This document shows positions 1-7,974 of a DNA stretch of 64,000 nucleotides, in pieces (the stretch's first letter is position 1; the number at the start of each line of letters is the position of its first letter). Origin of the DNA: Immundisolibacterales bacterium (lineage in GTDB: Bacteria > Pseudomonadota > Gammaproteobacteria > HK1); the NCBI GenBank assembly GCA_026712715.1, contig JAPOPW010000055.1, positions 1 to 64,000 on the forward strand, given 5' to 3'. A model generated the notes under the pieces. It saw only the letters and a program-made list of their open reading frames with translations. It searched no databases and had not been told where the DNA came from. A program made the position numbers and the translations under genes.

Positions 1-1
1 C

Positions 2-160
2 CGGCCGCGGATCGCGGGGGAGGTGCCGAGCGCCGTCGACCCGCCGGGCGGCTGCCCGTTCCACCCGCGCTGCTCCATCGCGGAGCCCGAGTGCCGCACC
101 GTGCCGCCGCCCCTCGGCCCGCGGCCCGACGGGCGCATCCTCGCCTGCCACCTGCGCTGA
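2..160 (+). CDS. Oligopeptide/dipeptide ABC transporter ATP-binding protein, C-terminal end (5' truncated by window)
   Basis: Frame starting at base 2 reads RPRIAGEVPSAVDPPGGCPFHPRCSIAEPECRT...LACHLR*, the typical oligo_HPY C-terminal motif (GCPFHPRC). Confidence 0.85.
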   Translation, partial: RPRIAGEVPSAVDPPGGCPFHPRCSIAEPECRTVPPPLGPRPDGRILACHLR

Positions 161-283
161 GCGCGCCGCGCACCCGGAGTCCCGGCGCCGGGCGGGGAGC
201 GGGCCGTGCACCGGCTCGGGCGACGCGGATAAACTTCCCCACCCAGCCCCGCACCGCGCGAATCCCGAGGAATCCCTGCCGCG

Positions 284-1717
284 ATGAGCCAGACAGCCGA
301 TGCCACGATTGAAGCGTTCGACCGCGACCCCGCCGCCGTCGTCGACACCCTCGTCCGACGCGGGCGCGCGGCCATGGCGGCGTTCGCCGACGCGGATCAG
401 TGCCGGGTGGACGAGGCGGTGACCGCGCTCGCGTGGGCGCTCTACAAGCCGGAACACGCCGAGGACCTCGCGCGGATGGCGGTCGAGGACACCGGCATCG
501 GCAACGCCCCCGACAAGGTCACCAAGAACCAGCGCAAGACCTTCGGCACTCTCCGCGATCTGATGCGGGTGAAGAGCGTCGGGGTCATCGAGGAGAACCC
601 GGCGCTCGGGCTCGTCAAGTACGCGAAGCCGGTCGGAGTGGTGGGGGCGGTGACGCCGTCCACGACCCCCGCCGCAACCCCCGTCAACAAGGCGATGATG
701 GCGGTCAAGGGACGCAACGCGATCGTCATCGCCCCGTCGCCGGCCGGACTCGCGACGACGACCCGCACGGTGGGGCTGATGCGCGCGGAGCTCGAGAAGA
801 TCGGCGCGCCGGCGGACCTCGTCCAGGTGCTGCCGCCTCCGGTGGACAAGGCGAGCACCCGGGCGCTGATGGCGGCCTGCGACCTCGTGGTGGTCACCGG
901 CTCGCAGAACAACGTCCGCGAGGCGTACCGCAGCGGCACCCCGGCGATCGGGGTGGGGGCGGGCAACGTCCCCGTAATCATCGACGCGAGCGCGCGGCTC
1001 GACGAGGCAGCCGACAAGATCATGCGCTCCAAGTGCTTCGACAACGCGACGTCGTGCTCGTCGGAGAACTCGATCGTCATCCTCGACGAGGTGTACGAGG
1101 CGGCCATCGCCGCTCTCGAGCGCGCCGGCGGCTACCTCGCCGATCCGGCCGAGAAGGCGGCCATCGAGGACACCCTCTGGGTGAACGGCAAGCTCAACCG
1201 GGCGGTGATCGCGAAGGACCCGGATGTGTTCGCAGGGGCCTGCGGCCTCGGGGGGCGGGCGTTCGAATCGCGGTTCTTGATGGTCGAGGAGACCGGGGTC
1301 GGGCGAGACCACCCGTTCTCGGACGAGAAGCTCGCCCTCGTCCTCACCGTCTACCGCGCGAGGACCTTCGACGACGCGGTCGCGCGGGTCCGCGAGATCA
1401 TGGAATTCAAGGGCAAGGGGCACTCGGTCGGCATCCACACCGAGGAGATGGCGCACGCCCGACGGCTCGCCGAGGAGCTCGACACCGCCCGGGTCCTCGT
1501 CAACATGGCGCACACCTTCGGGAACGGGGGCGGCTTCGACAGCGGGCTCAACTTCACCCTGTCCATGGGCTGCGGGACGTGGCAGGGCAACAGCATCAGC
1601 GAGAACCTCAACTACCGCCACTTCCTCAACATCACCCACCTCGCGGTGCCGATCCCGGAGGACCGGCCGAGCGAGGAAGCGCTCTTCGGCACGCACTGGG
1701 CGAAGTACGGGAAGTAG
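284..1717 (+). CDS. Acylating aldehyde dehydrogenase, sulfoacetaldehyde dehydrogenase (SauS)-like
   Basis: ALDH fold motifs: PVGVVGAVTPSTTPAATPVNKAMMAVKGRNA, catalytic-Cys region NATSCSSENS; EutE/SauS-like. Confidence 0.75.
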   Translation: MSQTADATIEAFDRDPAAVVDTLVRRGRAAMAAFADADQCRVDEAVTALAWALYKPEHAEDLARMAVEDTGIGNAPDKVTKNQRKTFGTLRDLMRVKSVGVIEENPALGLVKYAKPVGVVGAVTPSTTPAATPVNKAMMAVKGRNAIVIAPSPAGLATTTRTVGLMRAELEKIGAPADLVQVLPPPVDKASTRALMAACDLVVVTGSQNNVREAYRSGTPAIGVGAGNVPVIIDASARLDEAADKIMRSKCFDNATSCSSENSIVILDEVYEAAIAALERAGGYLADPAEKAAIEDTLWVNGKLNRAVIAKDPDVFAGACGLGGRAFESRFLMVEETGVGRDHPFSDEKLALVLTVYRARTFDDAVARVREIMEFKGKGHSVGIHTEEMAHARRLAEELDTARVLVNMAHTFGNGGGFDSGLNFTLSMGCGTWQGNSISENLNYRHFLNITHLAVPIPEDRPSEEALFGTHWAKYGK

Positions 1718-1743
1718 GGACGGAGACGGGAACGGGAACAGGC

Positions 1744-2817
1744 ATGCCGATCCGGTCCGCCGCCGCCACCGAGTCGGGCACCGGCGCGGGCAGCGCACCG
1801 CCCCCCGTTCCGGAATGCCTGGATCTCTCGGCGGAGGCCGCGGCGGGGAGTCGGCTGACCGATCCCAAGGACGGATCCACGGCCTGGCTCGGCGCGGACG
1901 TCGACCCGAGCACCTGCGTCGTGCGGCTCGGCGACGACGCGCTCGACGAGATCCGGGCGCTCGCGGAGCGGTTCCGGGCCGCACCGCACCCCGTGTTCCT
2001 CCGGTCGCCGGACGACCACCCGCTCGATGCCGTCCGCGAGGTCTACCGCCGGGTGGAGTCATTTCTCGACCACGGCCTCGGCGTCGCGGTCATCGACCGG
2101 CTGCCCCTCGACGAGATCGGCGACGACGGCGAGACGGCGCGCGCCGTCTTCTGGACGATCGGCCGCATCCTCGCCCGACCGGTCGCCCAGAAGTGGGACG
2201 GCACGATGCTCTACGACGTGACCGACACCGGGCGAAACTTCGGCTACGGGGTGCGGGGCTCGTGGACGAATGTCGAGCTCGTCTTTCACGTCGACAACGC
2301 GTTCGGCGCTGCGGTGCCCCGTTACGTCGGGCTCATGTGCATCCGTCCCGCCCGGGAAGGGGGGACCAGCCGGTTCCTCAATCTTCACTCCCTCCACGAC
2401 CGGCTGCTGGAGCGCCATCCGCGCGCGCTCGAACGTCTCTGGCGCCCGTTGCTCTTCGACCGGCAGGCCGAGCACGCGCCGCACGCCCCCCGGGTCGCTT
2501 GGGCACCGGTGTTCTCGCTCGACGGGGGCCGGCTCCGCGCCCGCACCAACCCGAACATCATCCGCAAGGGATACGACGTCGCGGGGGTGGCGATGGACAA
2601 GGAGACGCGCACCGCGGTCGAGGCGCTGGAGGAGGCGGTGAGCGACGACGACCTCCGGTTCGAGATGCCCCTCGAGCGAGGTCAGATCCAGTACCTCGAG
2701 AACCAGCGGGTCGCCCACTACCGGAGCACGTTCACCGACGGCGACGATCCGGCCGCGAAGCGCATGCTCGTTCGCATGTGGCACCGCGAGGAGGGCCTCC
2801 CGACCTACGAGGGATAG
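1744..2817 (+). CDS. TauD/TfdA-family Fe(II)/2-oxoglutarate dioxygenase
   Basis: VELVFHVDNAFGAAVPRYVGLMCIRPAREGGTSRFLNLHSLHDRLLERHP and distal YLENQRVAHYRSTFTD; start set at ATG 1744 within the longer ORF 400-2817. Confidence 0.8.
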   Translation: MPIRSAAATESGTGAGSAPPPVPECLDLSAEAAAGSRLTDPKDGSTAWLGADVDPSTCVVRLGDDALDEIRALAERFRAAPHPVFLRSPDDHPLDAVREVYRRVESFLDHGLGVAVIDRLPLDEIGDDGETARAVFWTIGRILARPVAQKWDGTMLYDVTDTGRNFGYGVRGSWTNVELVFHVDNAFGAAVPRYVGLMCIRPAREGGTSRFLNLHSLHDRLLERHPRALERLWRPLLFDRQAEHAPHAPRVAWAPVFSLDGGRLRARTNPNIIRKGYDVAGVAMDKETRTAVEALEEAVSDDDLRFEMPLERGQIQYLENQRVAHYRSTFTDGDDPAAKRMLVRMWHREEGLPTYEG

Positions 2818-2967
2818 CCCCGCCCATCCCACCCGGTTCACGGCGTCCCGGCACCGTGCCGGTATGGCCCCCACTGCCCTTCACGGGGGTTTGCGCGCCT
2901 TTCGGAAGCCCAGCCGTGACCAGCTTCGGCAATGTCGTCATGGCGGCAAATTCGCTATGATGATGTC

Positions 2968-3216
2968 ATGATTCGGACTCAAATCCAGTTGACGGAGGAA
3001 CAGGCCAGGGCGCTCCGGGCCCAAGCGCGAGCGGAAGAACGCTCGATGTCCGAGCTGGTGCGCGAGAGCGTCGCCGAGTACCTGGCGAGGCGGCGCACTC
3101 CCGACATCAACGACCTCGCGATTCGCGCCCGCGCCCTCAGGGGGCGCTTTCGCTCGGGCCTCCCCGACCTCGCCGAGGCCCATGATCGCTATCTCGACGA
3201 CGCCTTCGACTCGTGA
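2968..3216 (+). CDS. Ribbon-helix-helix (CopG-type) antitoxin of a VapBC module
   Basis: MIRTQIQLTEEQARALRAQARAEERSMSELVRESVAEYLARR; overlaps downstream PIN gene. Confidence 0.85.
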   Translation: MIRTQIQLTEEQARALRAQARAEERSMSELVRESVAEYLARRRTPDINDLAIRARALRGRFRSGLPDLAEAHDRYLDDAFDS

Positions 3217-3626
3217 GTCTCTTCGTCGATACGTCGGCGCTTCTCGCGTTTCTGGACGCGGACGAGCCTCGGCACGGCGACGTAATCGACACATTGGATC
3301 GATCGGTTTCCGAAGCGAGGCCCCTCGTTACTTCGAACTATGTGCTGGTCGAGTCGTTCGCGCTCGTACAGCGCCGCCTCGGCCTGGAACCGTTGCGAGC
3401 CTTGTCCGACATCCTCGTTCCGATGATTCGGCCAATCTGGGTCGACGAAGAACTGCACGCGGCGGCGGTAGCCGCGCTGCTCGCCGCCAACCGCAGAAGG
3501 CTGTCGCTGGTCGATTGCACGAGCTTCGAGTTGATGCGCCGCCACGGTCTCACGGACGCCCTCGCACTGGATGATGACTTCACCCGTCAGGGATTTCGCC
3601 TGCATCCGGAGCCTCGGCCCGGATAA
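3213..3626 (+). CDS. PIN-domain toxin, VapC family
   Basis: MSLFVDTSALLAFLDADEPRH...VTSNYVLVES...LSLVDCTSFELMRRHGLTDALALDDDF; GTG start overlaps antitoxin TGA (GTGA). Confidence 0.88.
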   Translation: MSLFVDTSALLAFLDADEPRHGDVIDTLDRSVSEARPLVTSNYVLVESFALVQRRLGLEPLRALSDILVPMIRPIWVDEELHAAAVAALLAANRRRLSLVDCTSFELMRRHGLTDALALDDDFTRQGFRLHPEPRPG

Positions 3627-3641
3627 ACGCACTCGACGGTG

Positions 3642-4580
3642 ATGGCCCGCGACGAACAGATCCGGCCGCTTCATCGGCTGGCGACCGCCGCCCCCGAACG
3701 CCACGACCTCCCGCCCGGCGCCGAGGCGCACCTCGTCAGCGTCTCGGAGAACGCCATCTATCGCGTCGATTCACCCGACGGGGACGGGAAGTGGGCCCTC
3801 CGCGTCCACCGCGAGGGCTATCGCCGCCGGAACGGGATCGCCTCCTGGCTCGCGTGGCTCGCCGCCCTTCGCGAAGACGGCGCGGTGGTCACCCCGAGAA
3901 TCGAGGCACTGTTCGCGAGCACCGTCGAGGTCCTCTGCCGCCGCCTCGAGGACTTCGGCAAGTCGGCCGAACGGTTCAACCTGATCCACGGCGACACGCG
4001 GCTCGCCAATCTCCTCATCGACGGCCCGATCACGAGGGTGATCGACTTCGACGACTGCGGCTTTGGCTGGCTCATGTACGACTGTGCGACGACGGTATCG
4101 TTCTTCGAGCACAAGCCCGAGGTTCCGGAGCTCATCGCGGCATGGCTGCGCGGGTATCGCAAGGTCGTCGACCTTCCGCGCGCCGACGCGGAGGAGATCC
4201 CGACGTTCGTGATGCTGCGCCGGCTCCTCCTCGTCGCCTGGATCGGCTCCCATGCGGAGACGGAGTTCGCCCGGTCGTTGGGAGTCGGATACACCGAAGG
4301 CAGCGTGCCGCTGTGCGAGGACTACCTCGCGCGATTCGGGCAGACCGCCAAGCCCGCCTCCGGCCAGCCGGACCGGCTCGAGCGCTTGGACGCTGCCAAA
4401 GCGCCGCATTGGCTCCATCATTCAGGGGCACGGCGCCGATCCGCGCCTGACGTCAGGGCGCGTGAAGGAAGAGCGGGCGGTTCGCCCGCGCCCCGCCTCG
4501 CGCGGCCGCGGCGCTTCAGTCGGACGCGTGGAGGCGCAGATCCGGTTCGAGGGAGGTGTCCAGCACCAGGCGGGCGTTGA
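3642..4580 (+). pseudogene. Phosphotransferase (APH/SrkA-like) with apparent internal in-frame deletion
   Basis: N-lobe VSENAIYRVDSPDGDGKWALRVHREGYRRRN and C-lobe FNLIHGDTRLANLLIDGPITRVIDFDDCGFGWLMYD present, but HGD motif occurs unusually early (about residue 118). Confidence 0.55.
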
Positions 4581-5196
4581 CGAGGTCGTTCTCCTCGGTC
4601 TTCCGCTTCGCCTCCGCCGGCGGGAATCCGTGACCCAGCCAGCGATCCATCAGGCGCCGCCGGAGCTCGTCCACGGGAACATCGAGGAACACGGAGAAGT
4701 GGAGCCGGGACCGGGCTTCGCGCCACCTGTCGTCGTCCAGCAGGAGGTAGTTCCCCTCCGTGATCACGACGCAGTGGTGCGGCTCGACGACCGCCGCGGC
4801 GGCCCGCGAGAGCTCGAGGTCCCGATCAAAGACCGGGACCGCGACTGCTTCGCGGGAGGGCTCCGCGAGCCGCTCCAGCATCGCCGCGTAGCCTGCCGCG
4901 TCGAAGGTAAACGGGGCGCCCTTGCGGGGCCGGTGCCCTCGTGCATCGAGCACCGCATCGTCGAAGTGGAAGCCGTCGAGGGCTGCGATGGTCGCAACCT
5001 CGCCCTCCCCGCTTCCGGGACATCGGCCTCCGTTCAGCGCCTCGCGCAGGACTGCGGCAAGGGTGGACTTGCCCGAAGCGGGCGGCCCCGCGATGCCGAG
5101 TATGAGCCGCCGTTCTCGGGTTGCCGCATCGGGCGGGAGCGAAGCGAGCACCCGCTCGACCGCCGTCTCGATGTCCCTTGGAATGGGGCTTGCCAT
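4516..5196 (-). CDS. P-loop nucleoside/sugar kinase family protein (uridine kinase/FrcK/PanK-like)
   Basis: Walker A GIAGPPASGKSTLA; DGFHFDDAVLDARGHRPRKGAPFTFD; ITEGNYLLLDDDRW. Confidence 0.8.
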   Translation of the reverse strand: MASPIPRDIETAVERVLASLPPDAATRERRLILGIAGPPASGKSTLAAVLREALNGGRCPGSGEGEVATIAALDGFHFDDAVLDARGHRPRKGAPFTFDAAGYAAMLERLAEPSREAVAVPVFDRDLELSRAAAAVVEPHHCVVITEGNYLLLDDDRWREARSRLHFSVFLDVPVDELRRRLMDRWLGHGFPPAEAKRKTEENDLVNARLVLDTSLEPDLRLHASD

Positions 5197-5367
5197 TTCG
5201 GACTCGAGTTACTCCGCGTTCGATTGGATGCCCGGGACAGTGATTCCCGCGCCGATTCCGGAACGCGACCGAATCATCCGCTTCCCGGCTTCCATCGCGC
5301 GGAATCGAACGCGGATGCCCGCACGGCCCGCTTCACCGGCTTGGGTCGATGCCCACCCGGCAGCGGG

Positions 5368-6219
5368 CTACAGCGGGAGACCCGCCGTGGCCGCGTGCTT
5401 GTGCAGGAACGGAAGCCCCACGTCGATGACCTCCGCGGGCTCCTCGGCCACCGGCCGCCAGACCGCGAGCCCGGCCGCGATGTCCGGGTCGAGGTGGACG
5501 AAGCTCTCGAGCACCACCGGCCCCTCGAACTCCGCCTCCGCGAGACCCTGGCAAAGGCCCGCCCAATCGAGGGTGCCGCGGCCCGGCACCCCCCGGTTTG
5601 CCTCGGAGGCATGGACGTAGCCGAGGTGGGCGCCCGCGTCCGCGATCCCGCGCGCCATGCCCACCTCCTCGATGTTCATGTGGTAGCTGTCGGGGTGCAC
5701 GAAGACGTTCTCCGCCCCGACCCGCTCGACGACCTCCACCCCGTCCGCGATGGTGTTGACGAGATGGGTCTCGTAGCGGTTGCAGGGCTCGACCCCGAAG
5801 CGAAGGCCGCGCTCGCGGGCCGCGCGGGCACCGCCCTCGACGACCCGTGCCACCGCGTCCCGCTCCGCGACGGTCGGGGGCGCCCCCGATGTGCGCCCGA
5901 TCGTGCCGTAGGTCACCCCGGAGAGCGCGATGGCGTCGATGCGCGCGGTGACCTCGAGCGCCCGGGTGAGGAAGGCGATCGCCGAGTCGGGGTCGCCCGT
6001 CGAGTCGATGTAGCCGGGCAGGCCGAGCGAGCAGGAGAGCTGGATGTCGAACTCGCGGGCCACCGCCCGCGTCCCCGCGACGTCGATCTCCTCCGGGCGA
6101 AGGAGCGGCACCTCCATCAGCCCGACCCCGTACTCCTTGAGCCACGGCAGGAACCCGCGGGCCGCGGCCGGGGTCCAGGCCGGCGCCACGGCCAGGGTAT
6201 GCACGCCCAGTATCGCCAT
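5368..6219 (-). CDS. Sugar phosphate isomerase/epimerase (xylose isomerase-like TIM barrel)
   Basis: LRFGVEPCNRYETHLVNT, VHPDSYHMNIEE, YVHASEANRGVPGRGTLDW; start at MAILGVH. Confidence 0.85.
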   Translation of the reverse strand: MAILGVHTLAVAPAWTPAAARGFLPWLKEYGVGLMEVPLLRPEEIDVAGTRAVAREFDIQLSCSLGLPGYIDSTGDPDSAIAFLTRALEVTARIDAIALSGVTYGTIGRTSGAPPTVAERDAVARVVEGGARAARERGLRFGVEPCNRYETHLVNTIADGVEVVERVGAENVFVHPDSYHMNIEEVGMARGIADAGAHLGYVHASEANRGVPGRGTLDWAGLCQGLAEAEFEGPVVLESFVHLDPDIAAGLAVWRPVAEEPAEVIDVGLPFLHKHAATAGLPL

Positions 6220-6487
6220 CGTCTCGATCTCCCTGGAGTTGCTCGTCGTGTCGCGCACGCCCCGAGCGCGACGAGATTGATCGGCCGGCATCTGCCCGGG
6301 ACCGATCGCGGCGTGGAGCGAACCCCATCGAGTCCGCCACGCTCGAACCGGGCCGCACCCTAACGCAGACGCCGCTCGCCCACAACGCGCCGCCTTACTC
6401 TGCCGTACTCTGCGGGCGACCGCTTGCCCCGGACCAGGCTCATCCCGGGTGGATGCCGATCAGGTACGGTAGCATCGTGCTTGCGGA

Positions 6488-6718
6488 ATGAGTTCGATAC
6501 GTGTCCCCGATGTCGCACCGACGACCCTGTGGGCGCTGAAGCGCCTGGCCCGCAGCAATCGAGGTTCGCTGCAGGGCGAACTGTTGGCCATCCCCGATCG
6601 CGCGGCGAGCATGGCCCCGCCCGATCCACCTGTTTCACCTCTCAACTTGGTGACGGTGAGGACCGGACGCACCACGCCGCGGAACCGGGAAGAGATGTAT
6701 GGGCCTTCCGGCCGGTGA
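6488..6718 (+). pseudogene. Orphan FitA/RHH-type antitoxin with degenerate PIN remnant immediately downstream
   Basis: MSSIRVPDVAPTTLWALKRLARSNRGSLQGELLAIPDRAA; downstream bases read VRFCSSTNMSVSL* or ILFVDEYVRFLVGA in another frame, resembling a PIN N-terminus. Confidence 0.45.
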
Positions 6719-6827
6719 GATTCTGTTCGTCGACGAATATGTCCGTTTCCTTGTAGGCGCGGGTGCTCTCGAGCGAGACCGGCCGACCGCGCGCGCCGAG
6801 AGCTGGCCTCTCAACTCCTTGTCGCGC

Positions 6828-7730
6828 TCACGCCCGGTTCTGCAGGCGGGCGAGCTGTGCCGCGCCGCTGCGCCGCGCCAGCTGCCGCTCGCGATAGCGG
6901 TTGACCATCGCGGGCGATTTCCACCGACCGGCGTCGAGGATCGCCAGCATTTCGATGCCGGCCGCGATCATGTCCTGGGCCGCGCCGATCCGGGCGCTGT
7001 TCCCCGACAGGCCCTTGACCACCGCCTCGGGCAGGCCGGCGTTGCGCGCCATGGCCTTGAAGATCCGGGGCACGTGGCTCGGATCGAGCCGCTCGCCGAC
7101 CACGCCGCCCTTGCGGACCGAGCGGAACAAGGACCCCTGTTCGATCCGGGCCCGCGCCAGCCACGCGCGCACCAGCCGGACGGTCTCGGGCGCAATCCAG
7201 ACGATCTCGCCCGCGTCTTCGTCGTCGGTCCTGCCGCCGCGCACCACAAGCGTTCCGTCGCCCGCCATTTCGACGAACAGGTCGGACGCTTGCAGCGATA
7301 CGAGCTCCGAACGTCGCAGCATCGTGTCGTAGGCGACGGCGAGCAGCGCGCAGTTGCGAAGGTCGATCAGGCGCATGCCCGATGCCTCGAGCATGCGCCG
7401 TCGCAGGGGCGAGGTCAGGGGGTGAGCGTGGGGCTGGCGGCGACCCTTGCGCCGGTGCATGCGTTTGAGCGCGAGCCGGACCGGGGGGCTCTTCAGGGTC
7501 TTCTCCATGCCGATCGCGCGGTGTGCGCTGGTGATGCTGGCGACATAGCGGCGCACCGTGGCGGGCGCCCGGCGCTCGGCCATGGCATCGACGAAGGCGG
7601 CGACGGTCTCGGCCTCGGCGGGAAGCGAAGCCTCGCCGTGCTCGTCGCACCATCGCGCGAATATGCGAAGGTCGGATTTCACCGCCCGCTCGGTGTTCTC
7701 GCTGATGCGCACGGATGGCGGGAGGTTCAT
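6828..7730 (-). CDS. Tyrosine recombinase / phage-type integrase
   Basis: SAM-like N domain (SENTERAVKSDLRIFARWCDEHG) and catalytic domain (MLRRSELVSLQASDL ... LSGNSARIGAAQDM ... DAGRWKSPAMVNRY). Confidence 0.85.
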   Translation of the reverse strand: MNLPPSVRISENTERAVKSDLRIFARWCDEHGEASLPAEAETVAAFVDAMAERRAPATVRRYVASITSAHRAIGMEKTLKSPPVRLALKRMHRRKGRRQPHAHPLTSPLRRRMLEASGMRLIDLRNCALLAVAYDTMLRRSELVSLQASDLFVEMAGDGTLVVRGGRTDDEDAGEIVWIAPETVRLVRAWLARARIEQGSLFRSVRKGGVVGERLDPSHVPRIFKAMARNAGLPEAVVKGLSGNSARIGAAQDMIAAGIEMLAILDAGRWKSPAMVNRYRERQLARRSGAAQLARLQNRA

Positions 7731-7974
7731 GACCGCGATACTTGCCCTCCGGTCGACAGGGCGCGGGACGCGCTCCGCGCCCGCACCTGCGGGGTCGCTG
7801 CGTTGCCGGTGGCGAGGGTGGCGGTTGGCGCACCGGGTGGTTGCGATTGTATGAAAAGTGGTATGAACTGAGTCTGAATTATTGGTCTATGAACATGAAT
7901 TTCCCGAGAATGGTCACCGTTCGTGCGGCCGGCTCGGCCCAACCGGAACCTGGTCGGGGAAGAGGCATGACGCG

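Noticed and set aside
7882-7974. 31-residue N-terminal extension of the kinase-regulator fusion
   Set aside because: Low-quality sequence; ATG 7975 begins the coherent MSERDEH... protein
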